Of a DNA stretch of 64,000 bases, positions 44,554 through 53,969 are shown one piece after another (the first letter of the stretch is position 1; the number at the start of each line of letters is the position of its first letter). Source of the DNA: Fibrivirga algicola (lineage in GTDB: Bacteria; Bacteroidota; Bacteroidia; Cytophagales; Spirosomataceae); NCBI RefSeq assembly GCF_011742925.1, contig NZ_WAEL01000001.1:620001-684000 (forward strand), read 5' to 3'. The notes under the pieces are model-generated. The model was given only the letters and a program-made list of their open reading frames with translations. It was not told the origin of the DNA and did not search any database. A program made the position numbers and the translations under genes.

Positions 44554-45861
44554 CTATTTGTATTGTTTGCCGTCTTTCATTACGAAGCGGACGCTTTGCA
44601 GGGTCTTGATATTTTGAATGGGGTTCTCATCAACGGCGATGATATCGGCGAATTTACCCGCTTCGATCGAGCCGATCTGCGTATCCATCCCCAGCAGTTT
44701 GGCATTTGTCATCAGCGCCGTACGGATGGCTTCGACTGGTGGCATACCCGCCTCAACCATGTATTCAAACTCTTTGGCGTTGTAGCCGTGCACATACACG
44801 CCCGCGTCGGTACCGAAGGCGATATTCACGCCGGCCTTGTAGGCTTTGGCAAAGGTGGCCTGGATCTTCGGGCCAATGGCCAGGGCTTTGGGGGTTACCA
44901 GGGCGGGGTAATAGCCAAACATCCGGGCTGAGTCGGCTACGGTTTTTCCCGCAATGATAGTGGGCACGAAATAGGTGCCATACTTTTTGAAGAGGGCAAT
45001 GGCTTCGTCGTCCATGTAAGTGCCATGTTCGATTGTTTGCACCCCGGCTCGAATGGCGCGCTTGATGCCTTCAGCACCGTGGGCGTGGGCGGCAACGGCG
45101 TAGCCATAATCTTTCGCGGTTTCTACAATGGCTTTCAGCTCTTCATCGTTGAACTGTGGCCCCTGGCCGTCTTTGGCGTTGCTGAGTACCCCGCCGGTAG
45201 CCGTGATTTTGATCAGGTCAGCCCCTTCTTTGTACCGCTGGCGTACGGCCTTTCGCGCTTCATCGGGCCCGTTGATCACGCCGTCCATCGGACCCGGATC
45301 GCCCATGAGATCGCGGCGAAAACCGTTTGTTGGATCGGCATGGCCACCGGTAGTGGCAATCGATTTGCCGACCGTCAGAATACGTGGTCCGTCGGTAATA
45401 CCCCGGTTGATGGCGTTGCGCAGGGCAACGTTGATGCCTGTGCCTCCCAGATCCCGTACGGTTGTAAAACCGGCCATCAACGTTGTTTTGGCGTATTTAG
45501 CAGCCTGGAAGGCCATATCAGGTACGTTCTGGGTGAAGCGGTCACTGGCACCACCGCGCCGGGTTTCGGTTTCCATATGCACGTGCATATCGATGAGGCC
45601 GGGCAGTACCGTTTTGTTTTTCAGATCAATTACCCGATCCTGGCTGGTTGGGGTAGCATAGCCCCGCTGAACGGCGGCGATTTTGTTGCCTTCTACCACA
45701 ATCGTCATTTCGCGTTGCAGATCATTGCCGGTGCCGGCAAACAGCGTACCGCAATGAAGCAGGGTACGGGTCGGCGCGTTTGTTGTAGCGGTAGGTTGTG
45801 CGACTAATGTAGACGTGCCAAGGTAAAGCCCCAGCAGTAGAGACAAGTAATGACGGCTCAT
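44554..45861 (-). CDS. secreted amidohydrolase (imidazolonepropionase/prolidase-like)
   Basis: From the ATG at 45861 the product is 435 aa with a signal peptide (LSLLLGLYLGTSTLVAQ). The amidohydrolase TIM-barrel signatures are present: PGLIDMHVHMETETRRGG (metal HxH), VAAHAHGAEGIKRAI and TIEHGTYMDDEAI (later His ligands), and AFGTDAGVYVHG (catalytic Asp). The late part FADIIAVDENPI is typical of the beta-sandwich. It belongs to the group often annotated Xaa-Pro dipeptidase or imidazolonepropionase-like. Periplasmic location follows from the leader. Upstream start at 45984 would add residues before the leader. Confidence 0.85.
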   Translation of the reverse strand: MSRHYLSLLLGLYLGTSTLVAQPTATTNAPTRTLLHCGTLFAGTGNDLQREMTIVVEGNKIAAVQRGYATPTSQDRVIDLKNKTVLPGLIDMHVHMETETRRGGASDRFTQNVPDMAFQAAKYAKTTLMAGFTTVRDLGGTGINVALRNAINRGITDGPRILTVGKSIATTGGHADPTNGFRRDLMGDPGPMDGVINGPDEARKAVRQRYKEGADLIKITATGGVLSNAKDGQGPQFNDEELKAIVETAKDYGYAVAAHAHGAEGIKRAIRAGVQTIEHGTYMDDEAIALFKKYGTYFVPTIIAGKTVADSARMFGYYPALVTPKALAIGPKIQATFAKAYKAGVNIAFGTDAGVYVHGYNAKEFEYMVEAGMPPVEAIRTALMTNAKLLGMDTQIGSIEAGKFADIIAVDENPIQNIKTLQSVRFVMKDGKQYK

Positions 45862-45943
45862 GAAGTTGATTTGTGGGTACAAAAAACCGCAACCCAATGG
45901 GTTACGGCCTTGAAGATAGGGAATAATGTAAATCCTTCTGTCG

Positions 45944-46369
45944 TCAGAGGGGAGCAACTTGAAGGATAGCCCTACCCGTAACACCTTTGTCAGTTTCGCC
46001 CGTGTATTGCCCCCTCAAAATTACCTTGTAGAGTTGGTCGCCTAACCGGACACTCGTTGAATCGCTCCGGTTGCCGGTACGCCCGGACCAGGCGCCAAAC
46101 CCGGCAAATAACCACACCGACTTACTTTCCTGATTCTGGATTACTCGCACTGACGCCATTACGTTATCCGCAACGAAACAGGCTGCATCCTTGGGACAAA
46201 TCGATATATAGACCGTGTCGGCAATGACGGTTGGCCCTGCTGGCGTCATCACCTGACGACCTGGTTGTAAGGCCACAAAACCGGCAGGCAACGGCGCTAC
46301 CGAATCGGCCTGTTTGCAGGCGTAGGCTATGGTGAGAATGACAAGCAGAAAGGCCGAAGTGAGTTTCAT
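45944..46369 (-). CDS. small lipoprotein, paralogue of the next gene
   Basis: The 141-aa product begins with a lipoprotein signal (FLLVILTIAYACKQADS, lipobox Cys). The mature part has the pattern YISICPKDAACFVADNVMASVRV, similar to NDSRCPEGVVCIWGGNAVVRATL of the neighbouring upstream gene, and ends YKVILRGQYTGE (vs YKVILRDVTPYP). Both look like small beta-sandwich proteins with a Cys pair (CPxxxxC). Function is unknown. The pair is a tandem duplication, 39 nt apart. Confidence 0.65.
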   Translation of the reverse strand: MKLTSAFLLVILTIAYACKQADSVAPLPAGFVALQPGRQVMTPAGPTVIADTVYISICPKDAACFVADNVMASVRVIQNQESKSVWLFAGFGAWSGRTGNRSDSTSVRLGDQLYKVILRGQYTGETDKGVTGRAILQVAPL

Positions 46370-46408
46370 GGTGTGCGATAGAAGCAGAAATGACAGGCGA
46401 CAACGCGA

Positions 46409-46843
46409 TTATAATTTTGATACTTCGATGATGGCCTGCGTCGGCGACTGGCTTGGCTTCGTAAACGATGGGTACGGGGTAACATCGCGCAGGATTACTT
46501 TGTATGTAGTACCCGCGAAAACAACACCCGTTGAATCGGCCCGTTGCGGGTAACCCACCGTTGGATCAGGACCAAGCACCAGACGTACCTGCTTTTGTTC
46601 CGCCGCTTTTGAGAGCGTTGCCCGTACTACTGCGTTACCGCCCCAAATACAGACAACTCCTTCCGGACAGCGGCTGTCGTTCACCGAGTCGGCGCGGACG
46701 GTAATGTCATTCTGAACGCGGCCTGATTGATACGCTTGTAAGGTTATGCGGTTGGTTGGAGATACGTCGGCTGTTTTGCAGGCATAGGCCAGCGGTAAGG
46801 CTGCTACAAGAAAGGCAGCGATTGACTTGCGTGAGTGGTTCAT
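46409..46843 (-). CDS. small lipoprotein, tandem paralogue
   Basis: From the ATG at 46843 the product is 144 aa with a lipobox Cys (LPLAYACKTADV). It shares CPxxxxC...W/V segments and a C-terminal YKVILRD block with the downstream gene. The CIWGGN motif is common in small Bacteroidota secreted proteins of unknown function. The pair may be one operon with the DUF4920 gene upstream. Confidence 0.65.
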   Translation of the reverse strand: MNHSRKSIAAFLVAALPLAYACKTADVSPTNRITLQAYQSGRVQNDITVRADSVNDSRCPEGVVCIWGGNAVVRATLSKAAEQKQVRLVLGPDPTVGYPQRADSTGVVFAGTTYKVILRDVTPYPSFTKPSQSPTQAIIEVSKL

Positions 46844-46948
46844 AACATTCGGGATTAGCACTAAAAAAGCGCAGCCGATGCCGCCAGTGGCTTCATGGAC
46901 TACGCTTTACATGACCCGAACCCCGAAATGGTCGTTGGAACCGGTTTA

Positions 46949-47398
46949 TTATTTTTTAACAATCACGCCGTCGGCCACAAACGTGAGCGCCTTTTCGGGT
47001 TCGGTGATTTTCGCGATTTCTTCCTTGCTCTTACCGGCATCTTCAGCGTAGTGACGAAGCTCATCGACAGGTGTAATGCTTTGTACAGCAGTGCCCTGCA
47101 TGACTACCGTCTTACCAACGATGTCTTTCGGAACAAAGAAGCCGTAGTCTTTGAAGGATACGCGCATAGTCTGTCCGTCGGCGGTGTTGACCTTCATCCA
47201 GCAGCCTTTCACTTTGCAGACTGATTCAACGGTGCCTTCAACCTTGGCCGGCATCTCTTTTTTGTCAGCCATTTTGGCGGCTAGCTGCGCCGCTGGAACC
47301 GCACCTTTCTCCGTTATTTTTTTGCCGTGAAAGGAATCCTGCGCTGATGCGCCGATGGCAAGACCCAGCATAAGGGCCAGTGTTGCAACGAGTTTCAT
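46949..47398 (-). CDS. DUF4920 domain-containing secreted protein
   Basis: From the ATG at 47398 the product is 149 aa with a signal peptide (MKLVATLALMLGLAIGASAQ). The mature part matches DUF4920: DSFHGKKITEKGAVPAAQL, VEGTVESVCKVKGCWMKV and RVSFKDYGFFVPKDIVGKTVVMQG. The CxxxGCWM pattern may bind a metal. An OB-like fold is likely; function unknown. A promoter candidate lies at 47421-47450. Confidence 0.85.
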   Translation of the reverse strand: MKLVATLALMLGLAIGASAQDSFHGKKITEKGAVPAAQLAAKMADKKEMPAKVEGTVESVCKVKGCWMKVNTADGQTMRVSFKDYGFFVPKDIVGKTVVMQGTAVQSITPVDELRHYAEDAGKSKEEIAKITEPEKALTFVADGVIVKK

Positions 47399-47420
47399 AC
47401 GTGTTTGTGTGTTTATCATA

Positions 47421-47450
47421 CAAATATAAGGTCAAGTTTCAGGTTCCAAG
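47421..47450 (-). promoter_or_regulatory. promoter of the DUF4920 gene
   Basis: On the minus strand CTTG, an 18-nt spacer and TATATTTG closely match the Bacteroidota consensus TTTG-N19-TAnnTTTG. The -7 box ends 23 nt before the ATG at 47398. The -33 part overlaps one arm of the inverted repeat at 47436-47510. Confidence 0.55.
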
Positions 47451-47510
47451 TTTCGATTATGTTGCTTAGTCATCATCAGGTTGATTGGCAGCGCACTTGA
47501 AACCTGAAAC
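47436..47510. repeat. GTTTCAGGT-type intergenic inverted repeat
   Basis: GTTTCAGGTTCCAAG (47436-47450) is the complement, with one mismatch, of 47496-47510, loop 45 nt. The right arm touches the stop codon of the large surface-protein gene. The arm word GTTTCAGGT also occurs in the hairpins at 53870-53969 and 55134-55201. Confidence 0.5.
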
Positions 47511-50500
47511 CTACTCCAACACCTCTATCCAGCCTTTACACTGACTGCCGCCGGGTGTGGTGAGTAGGTAAAAATAAGTGCCGTGGGGCGTTTTGCGGCC
47601 CCAGTCATTGCCGTAATTGTCTGATTTGTAGAGCAGTTGCCCCCAGCGGTTATAAATAGCCAGTTTAGCCCCCGGAAAGCCTACGTCGAATACATCATTT
47701 TTGCCGTCTTCGTTGGCTGTGATCGTATTCGGAATCTGGCTGAAGTCCTCGTAGATGATCGGGTAGTTCAGCGACAACGAACAGTCGTTTTTGATGGCAG
47801 TTACTTTGATTTCATACGTACCTGAGCGCGGATACCGGTAATTCTCCGGCACCCGCGTGCGGAGCGTATCGCCGTTGCCCATAACCCACAAAAACTGGTT
47901 GGCCCCCACGGTTGCGTTGGTGAATGTCAGCCGGGTAGGCTTGCCGCAGTCGGGCGAGGCGTCTACCTGAATGGTGGGGATAAACGTGTTATCAGCGCTA
48001 ACCGTTACGGTTCGGTTTACTGAGCAGCCATATTCATTCGTAATCGAGACGCTGTACGTCGTGGTGGTTTTAGTCGCTACCAGAATGCTGGCCGAGGCGG
48101 GGTTGGTTAATCCTGCGGCTGGCGACCACAGGTACGTAACGCCCCCCTGCGCCGTGAGCGATACGGGCCGGTCGGCACAAAGCATAGTATCTTTACTAAC
48201 CCGGAAATTCGACGGATAGACCTTTATCACCTGCTGTGTGGAGTCGACCAGTTTGCAGTTCAGTGGATTGTAGGCCCGAAGCCGAACCACATAATCGCCG
48301 GGCTTATCAAAGGTATACGTCGTTGCCCGCGGGTCGGTTGATTGTACTTTGCCCACGATCTGCCAGTCGTACTGCCGCCCGCCGATGCTGGTATTCTGGA
48401 AGTTCAGTGTCAGGGGAGCGCAGCCTTCAACAACGTTCTTGCGGGTGCCTGCGTAAGTGTCGAACGTCGCTTTCAGTTTATCGGTGTCAAATTTGAAGGC
48501 GATGTTGTTGCAGCTCGAATTCCCGCGCGTTTTCGACCAGGCTGTAGATGTAGCCGGAAACAGATTGGTGCGGCAACTGCAGGCGGCGTGATAAATGGTG
48601 CCGTCTTTATCGAATCGGCAGGTACCGCCGTCAACGTGATCGCCATCGTTTGTGACGGCATTGGCAGGCCGGGTATCACCCATAAAAGTGCCATAGAGCA
48701 GCGATTTGGCCCCTCGCTCCAGCACACCGATCCAGAAATTACTGGCGCTGGTGACCGACTGGTAAGCGTCGGGCGTAACGGGCATGCCTGCCGTGGTGCT
48801 GAACGCGTTGTAGTTATTGCGGTAGTTGACCACGCCGCCCCAGCCCGCAATGTAAATGTTTCCGCAGGAGTTGACCAGAAAGGCCGTTGGGGCAATGTCG
48901 GGGCCGGTTACCGATCCGTTGGCCTGCAACGCCCGCCCTGTACCGATCACAGTCGAAAAAATGGTTTGGCTCAGATCGGGCGAAAGAGCATGGACAAACT
49001 GACCGCTTCGCGCATTACTGTACACCGCCGCCGATACCGGGTAGGGCCCGCGGGTAAGCCCCAGCACGTGCGGGATGTTATCGGGGCCAATATCGACCAG
49101 GTCGGCTACGTCGGAGAAGGACGTACCTAGGTACGTTAGGGCCGTGATACGGCCATTGGTCAGCCGGGCCAGGTAACCGTCGTTCAGGCCAGCGAGGCGG
49201 GGTTGCAGGCTGCCGGTTGTGCCCAGATTACTGCTGTATGTGCTGCCACAGACATAGATCGTACCGTCGGGCGACAGGCGTAGCCCGTGTGCTTCGTCGA
49301 CATCGTTACCGGCAATGCGGGTCGACCAGCGGAGTTGAGCGAGGTCGGCCGAGAGGCGACAGACCACGCCGTCGGAATAACCGGCCAGCCGGGAGCCATC
49401 AGTCACGGGAAAATCGGCCGACTGACTGGTGCTGGCTACATAAATATCGTCGGCCGCATCCACGATGACTTCACCCCGGAACTCGTCGGAGTAGTTGCGG
49501 ATATGCGCCGACGGGGGCGTAAACAGGTTGAGGCCGTCGTTGCCCGAGCCACCCAGGTACGTACCGCTGACCAGTGTTTTACCGTCTGCGCCGAGCCGGA
49601 TGATACACAGGTCACTGGCGAGGAAATAGTCGAGGTACCCGCCGTAGACAGAGGCACCACCCCCACGCACAGAGGTGAGGGTACGCTGGTATGCCCCCGC
49701 CGACGTCGGAAAATCAGCTGAGGCTGTACTGCCCATCACAACCAGTTCACCTTTGCTGTTTACCACGGCGCTATGCGGCAGGTCGGCTCCGTTGCCCCCC
49801 AGGTTCACGGCATAGATCAGCCGAGACCCATCGGCCGAAAATTTCATGATACCGATGTCTGTTTGCCCGGCATAATTAACCTGAAAAGCCCCCGTCGTGG
49901 CCGGGAAACCTGTGCCCCAAACCGACCCGGCTACGTAGGTATTCCCCTCCCCATCATAGGTGGCGGTATGCCCAAAATTGTCGGCCTGTGAACCGGAAAA
50001 GGTGGTAAAAACCAGTTCGGGATCAATCGTAAGGGGCTGGGTGTTGTCGTATCCGTTCGGAAAATCGAAGTGGGCTACCTGGCCAGTTAGCGCCCAGCGG
50101 GTAACTACTTCGGTGGCTTTATCGGCTCGGGTAACAAAGCTGAAAGGGGCATTTTCACGAAACTCGTTGACCGATGTTTGAACAAGAAGTCGGTTTTCTG
50201 TCAGCGACAGTTGATCGGCTCCCGAGTAGGCCAGTTGAATCAGGGCGGGATTGGCCCCCGGCTGCACCACAAATTCGTATTTCAATGTCTGGTAGTAGGC
50301 GTAAATCCTGAAATTGATGCCCGGGTATACGTCGTGGTACATCACTTCCGGAAACCCCCGAACGCCACCCGCCCACTGAGCCGGATTTGAACCGGTAAAG
50401 TAACTAAACGACGTACCTACCGGGTTGATGCCTTCTATCCGACTGGCTCCATTAGGATGCAGCATGGTTACACCAACGCCGTGTGCCCGAACGGTGGGTA

Positions 50501-50792
50501 ATACCGGCGCCGTAGCAATGGGGGCTGCATGGCGGCGGGCAATCTCTTTTGCCTCGTAAAAAACGTAGTGCAGGCCGCTCTTTTTCAGGAACAGGAATCC
50601 GCCCGGCAGATCTGCCCTAAACAGAATATCGGTCGCCCATTGCCCCCTGTTCTCTACAAACACGATACCCGGCGTGGATGCACCCGGCCGGGCCGACGTT
50701 TCGGTGGATTCGCCCGAAAACAAGCCAGCGGGAGCCGATCTAGCGGGCAGGTACGTTGCCAGAACGACTAGGAAGAGTAGAAGAAAACGCAT
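47511..50792 (-). CDS. gliding-type surface protein with SBBP repeats, PKD domain and T9SS type B C-terminus
   Basis: From the ATG at 50792 the product is 1093 aa with a signal peptide (LLLFLVVLATYLPARS). Residues 50-270 match the N-terminal module of SBBP-repeat proteins. A repeat-rich propeller-like part follows, with blades such as DDIYVASTSQSADFPVT and GNIYIAGWGGVVN. A PKD-like domain (about 800-980) contains YTFDKPGDYVVRLRAYN. The C-terminus ends with the gliding-associated domain: NTITANEDGKNDVFDVGF and IYNRWGQLLYKSDNYGNDW to HGTYFYLLTTPGG. This type B T9SS signal directs the protein to the cell surface. The role is probably adhesion. Confidence 0.85.
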   Translation of the reverse strand: MRFLLLFLVVLATYLPARSAPAGLFSGESTETSARPGASTPGIVFVENRGQWATDILFRADLPGGFLFLKKSGLHYVFYEAKEIARRHAAPIATAPVLPTVRAHGVGVTMLHPNGASRIEGINPVGTSFSYFTGSNPAQWAGGVRGFPEVMYHDVYPGINFRIYAYYQTLKYEFVVQPGANPALIQLAYSGADQLSLTENRLLVQTSVNEFRENAPFSFVTRADKATEVVTRWALTGQVAHFDFPNGYDNTQPLTIDPELVFTTFSGSQADNFGHTATYDGEGNTYVAGSVWGTGFPATTGAFQVNYAGQTDIGIMKFSADGSRLIYAVNLGGNGADLPHSAVVNSKGELVVMGSTASADFPTSAGAYQRTLTSVRGGGASVYGGYLDYFLASDLCIIRLGADGKTLVSGTYLGGSGNDGLNLFTPPSAHIRNYSDEFRGEVIVDAADDIYVASTSQSADFPVTDGSRLAGYSDGVVCRLSADLAQLRWSTRIAGNDVDEAHGLRLSPDGTIYVCGSTYSSNLGTTGSLQPRLAGLNDGYLARLTNGRITALTYLGTSFSDVADLVDIGPDNIPHVLGLTRGPYPVSAAVYSNARSGQFVHALSPDLSQTIFSTVIGTGRALQANGSVTGPDIAPTAFLVNSCGNIYIAGWGGVVNYRNNYNAFSTTAGMPVTPDAYQSVTSASNFWIGVLERGAKSLLYGTFMGDTRPANAVTNDGDHVDGGTCRFDKDGTIYHAACSCRTNLFPATSTAWSKTRGNSSCNNIAFKFDTDKLKATFDTYAGTRKNVVEGCAPLTLNFQNTSIGGRQYDWQIVGKVQSTDPRATTYTFDKPGDYVVRLRAYNPLNCKLVDSTQQVIKVYPSNFRVSKDTMLCADRPVSLTAQGGVTYLWSPAAGLTNPASASILVATKTTTTYSVSITNEYGCSVNRTVTVSADNTFIPTIQVDASPDCGKPTRLTFTNATVGANQFLWVMGNGDTLRTRVPENYRYPRSGTYEIKVTAIKNDCSLSLNYPIIYEDFSQIPNTITANEDGKNDVFDVGFPGAKLAIYNRWGQLLYKSDNYGNDWGRKTPHGTYFYLLTTPGGSQCKGWIEVLE

Positions 50793-50910
50793 AGCGGCAG
50801 GGTAGGGGAAAGCCTTACCTAAAGCTACAAAAACTATTCCGAGCCTGCACAACACGTGGCGATCGGATTCGGAGTGCCAGAAACAATTGACTGGAATAAC
50901 ACGGCCAGCG

Positions 50911-51546
50911 CTACCGTTTCCACTGCATCACGTCCAGCACATTGGGGCAGAAATCGTACTCAGTGGGTTGATTGGAGCCAATCAGCAGAAGTACGGGTGG
51001 TTGCGTGGGCGGGGCAATGAGCTGGGTGACGTGCTCATGATACCAGGCTGCCCCCTGTCGGTCGAGGTTGGAGGTGGGCTCGTCGAGAAGGACGATTCGC
51101 GCTTCGGAGAAAAACGCGAGGCCCAGTTTTACGCGTTGCTTCATACCCGACGAGAAGAATTTGATCTCTTTGTTGCGGGCGTGGCTGAGTTGCATCTGCT
51201 CGATTAGGTCCAGCGAAGTGGCTCCGTTTCTGAACGGTTTGAAGCGACGGTGGAAGTCGAGGAGTTCCGTCAGCGTCAGTTCTTCAATGAGTTCGAGGTA
51301 GGGGGCGGCCAGCACGATGTGCCGGAACCAGTCATCTTCGTCAAGCGCCTTGTCATTCAGCAGGTACGTTAGCTTACCCGCCGATGCCGGCTGCATGCCC
51401 GCCAGCACTTGTAATAAAGTTGATTTACCGCTTCCGTTAGGGCCGACGAAGGTGTAGCTCGAACCCGCCGACAGCGTAAGGTCAACACCGCGGAAAATCC
51501 ATTCCCGGCGGTATTTCTTCCCAATCTGTTCAGCGTTGATGGTCAT
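50911..51546 (-). CDS. ABC transporter ATP-binding protein
   Basis: From the ATG at 51546 the product is 211 aa. Walker A is VGPNGSGKSTLLQVL, the Q-loop is at APYLELIEEL, the signature is FSSGMKQRVKLGLAF and Walker B is IVLLDEPTSNLD. Its short length and lack of a permease gene nearby suggest a CcmA/ABC-2-type exporter ATPase whose membrane partner is encoded elsewhere. It is the last gene of the lipid A block on this strand, 133 nt after lpxA; membership in that operon is possible but not shown. Confidence 0.85.
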   Translation of the reverse strand: MTINAEQIGKKYRREWIFRGVDLTLSAGSSYTFVGPNGSGKSTLLQVLAGMQPASAGKLTYLLNDKALDEDDWFRHIVLAAPYLELIEELTLTELLDFHRRFKPFRNGATSLDLIEQMQLSHARNKEIKFFSSGMKQRVKLGLAFFSEARIVLLDEPTSNLDRQGAAWYHEHVTQLIAPPTQPPVLLLIGSNQPTEYDFCPNVLDVMQWKR

Positions 51547-51679
51547 GTATAGGTCGGATGTGGGCGGGTTTGGCATCTCGGATTTCGAATCGGGGGCTGC
51601 TCCGCCAGGTCAAGTATCACCTCAGCAACGACGCCAATCCCCGATTCAAAATCCCGCAGCCTACCTCTGAGGGCCGGGC

Positions 51680-52471
51680 TTATTCCCCGCTTCCACTGCT
51701 GGGGCCTTTCATAATGCCGCGTTCTGAATTGCGGATGAAATTGAGTACTTCGTCGCGTTCGGCGGTAGCTGGAATATCGAGTTCGATGCGGTTCATCGCT
51801 TCGGCATTGTTGAAGCCACGCAGGAACACGTACCTGTAAATCTCCTGAATCTCGTTGATCTGCTCGTTGGTGTATCCCCGACGGCGTAGGCCAATTGAGT
51901 TGATCCCAGCATAGGAAAGGGGTTCGCGGGCGGCTTTGGTAAACGGTGGAACGTCTTTCCGAACCAGCGACCCACCCGATACCATGGCGTGGGGGCCAAC
52001 TTTTACGAACTGATGCACTGAGCTTGACCCACCGATGATGGCCCAGTCGCCCATGTGGACGTGCCCGCCCATCTGCACGTTGTTGACAATGATGCAATGA
52101 TCGCCAATCCGGCAATCGTGGGCTACGTGTGCGTAGGCCATAATCAGGCAGTTGGCGCCAATTTCGGTGCGCCAGTGCTCTTCTGTTCCCCGGCTAATGG
52201 TGGCGTATTCGCGAATGGTGGTGTTATCACCGATGATGGCCTGAGTTATTTCGCCGTTGAACTTCAGATCCTGCGGCACACCGGCAATAACGGCGCCCGA
52301 ATAGATCTTGCAGTTACGACCGATTCGCGACCCCGAATTGATCACCGCGTGTGAGCCAATCCAAGTGCCTTCTTTGATCTCAACGTCCTTATGAATAATA
52401 GCGAAAGGCTCGATGACTACATTTTGGGCAATTTTGGCTTCGGGGTGGACGTAGGCTAATGGTTGGATCAT
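51680..52471 (-). CDS. lpxA: UDP-N-acetylglucosamine acyltransferase
   Basis: The ATG at 52469-52471 overlaps the TGA of lpxC-fabZ by 4 nt (ATGA), favouring translational coupling. The 263-aa protein is a left-handed beta-helix of hexapeptide repeats: MIQPLAYVHPEAKIAQNVVI, ..., YAHVAHDCRIGDHCIIVNNVQ with the catalytic-His HVAHDC motif, and HVHMGDWAIIGGSSSVHQ. LpxA performs the first step of lipid A synthesis using (R)-3-hydroxyacyl-ACP. The C-terminal helical domain is complete. Family length is about 260 aa. Confidence 0.95.
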   Translation of the reverse strand: MIQPLAYVHPEAKIAQNVVIEPFAIIHKDVEIKEGTWIGSHAVINSGSRIGRNCKIYSGAVIAGVPQDLKFNGEITQAIIGDNTTIREYATISRGTEEHWRTEIGANCLIMAYAHVAHDCRIGDHCIIVNNVQMGGHVHMGDWAIIGGSSSVHQFVKVGPHAMVSGGSLVRKDVPPFTKAAREPLSYAGINSIGLRRRGYTNEQINEIQEIYRYVFLRGFNNAEAMNRIELDIPATAERDEVLNFIRNSERGIMKGPSSGSGE

Positions 52472-53862
52472 TTTTTCTTGACTAGGCTCGCGATCATGTC
52501 GGCTTCGCAAACGAGTTGATTATTCACGTACCCACGTCCCTGCATCTTAACAATACCGCGCTTCATAGGTGAGCTGAACTCACAACGGAAGATTACGGTG
52601 TCTCCGGGCAATACGTTGCGGCGGAACCGGCAGTTTTCAATGCCAATCAGGTAAGGCCAGTAGTTCTCAGGGTCGGGTACGGTGCTCAGCACCAGAATAC
52701 CACCCGTTTGCGCCATGGCTTCTAACTGCAATACACCGGGCATGACCGGATTGCCCGGAAAGTGACCCTGGAAATACGGCTCGTTCATAGTCACGTTCTT
52801 GATGCCAACCACGCTGTTCTCATCGAGGGCAACGATTTTGTCGATCATCTGGAACGGGTACCGGTGGGGCAGCAACTGCGTGATGCGGTTGATGTCGAGC
52901 ACGGGTGGCTGCTTCGGGTCGTATTGAGGAACCTGATTCTGCGCGTTTTTCTGAATCAGCCCCTTGATCTTCTTGGCAAAGGCAACGTTGGCCGCATGGC
53001 CAGGACGGGCGGCCAGAATCTGCGCTTTGATGGGCCGGCCAATCAGGGCCAGGTCACCAATCATATCGAGCAGCTTGTGACGGGCCATCTCGTTGGGGTA
53101 GTGCAACTGCAGGTTGTTCAGTATGCCCGCCTGCCGGTTGATACCCACCCGTGGCTTATTGAGCAACTCGGCCAGGTGGTCGAGTTCGCCCTCATCTACG
53201 TCACGGTCTACAATGACAATGGCGTTGCTCAGGTCGCCGCCTTTAATCAGGTTCTGCTTGTACAGGGCTTCCAGTTCGTGCAGAAATACAAACGTACGGC
53301 ACGATGCAATCTCCTGTGAAAACAGCGTCAGGTCGTTAAGCGACGCATGCTGGCTGTTGATCACCTGCGAATTGTAATCGACCATCACCGTCAGGCGGTA
53401 GTCGTTTAGGGGCAGGGCCGCAATCTCGATGTCTTTTTCGGGGTTGCGGTGATGCACAAACTCCGTGATCTCGAAGTACTTGCGGTCGGCGTTCTGTTCT
53501 TCGATACCGGCAAATTGCAGGGCCTCCACAAACTTGATCGACGAACCGTCCATGATCGGTGGCTCCGGGCCATCGAGCTGGATCAGCACATTGTCGATCT
53601 GAAGGCCAACAAGGGCAGCCAGGGTGTGTTCAACGGTGTGAATACGCGCTCCGTTTTGTTCCAGCGTAGTACCGCGCGACAGGTCGACAACGAAATCGAC
53701 GTCGGCGTCTACAGTTGGCTGACCGGGCAGGTCAACACGCTGAAACTTATACCCGTGGTTGGCTGGTGCGGGCATAAAGGTCATCGTTGCCGATACGCCT
53801 GTATGCAACCCGACACCCGATACCGAAACGGCTTTCTGAATGGTCTGCTGTTTAATATTCAT
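52468..53862 (-). CDS. lpxC: LpxC-FabZ fusion: UDP-acylGlcNAc deacetylase / 3-hydroxyacyl-ACP dehydratase
   Basis: The 464-aa bifunctional enzyme is standard in Bacteroidota. Residues 1-310 are LpxC: SVSGVGLHTGV, RTVEHTLAALVGLQIDN-type zinc region (IHTVEHTLAAL), PIMDGSSIKFVEAL, and the later HKLLDMIGDLALIGRP (zinc His and catalytic Asp). Residues 325-464 are FabZ: INRITQLLPHRYPFQMIDKI with catalytic His in PHRYPF, and NEPYFQGHFPGNPVMPGVLQLEAMAQ with the Glu. The enzyme removes acetate in lipid A synthesis and dehydrates fatty-acyl intermediates. lpxD lies just upstream and lpxA overlaps downstream. Confidence 0.95.
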   Translation of the reverse strand: MNIKQQTIQKAVSVSGVGLHTGVSATMTFMPAPANHGYKFQRVDLPGQPTVDADVDFVVDLSRGTTLEQNGARIHTVEHTLAALVGLQIDNVLIQLDGPEPPIMDGSSIKFVEALQFAGIEEQNADRKYFEITEFVHHRNPEKDIEIAALPLNDYRLTVMVDYNSQVINSQHASLNDLTLFSQEIASCRTFVFLHELEALYKQNLIKGGDLSNAIVIVDRDVDEGELDHLAELLNKPRVGINRQAGILNNLQLHYPNEMARHKLLDMIGDLALIGRPIKAQILAARPGHAANVAFAKKIKGLIQKNAQNQVPQYDPKQPPVLDINRITQLLPHRYPFQMIDKIVALDENSVVGIKNVTMNEPYFQGHFPGNPVMPGVLQLEAMAQTGGILVLSTVPDPENYWPYLIGIENCRFRRNVLPGDTVIFRCEFSSPMKRGIVKMQGRGYVNNQLVCEADMIASLVKKK

Positions 53863-53869
53863 AGTTGAA

Positions 53870-53969
53870 AGTTTCAGCTGTCAGGTGTCAGGTGTCAAGA
53901 AGCTGCGCTAATCAACTTATTGCTCATGTAGCAGCGCCACTTGACACCTGGAACATGACACCTGAAACT
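53870..53969. repeat. GTTTCAGGT-type intergenic inverted repeat between lpxD and lpxC
   Basis: AGTTTCAG (53870-53877) pairs with CTGAAACT (53962-53969), and CAGGTGTCAAG (53889-53899) pairs with 53940-53950. The left side also has a direct repeat CAGGTGT(CAGGTGT). The right arm overlaps the lpxD stop. The element may be a terminator or an mRNA processing signal between the two lpx genes. Confidence 0.45.

Noticed and set aside
45025-45807. A 260-codon plus-strand frame opposite the amidohydrolase gene
   Set aside because: The minus-strand amidohydrolase has clear catalytic motifs. The opposite frame has none.
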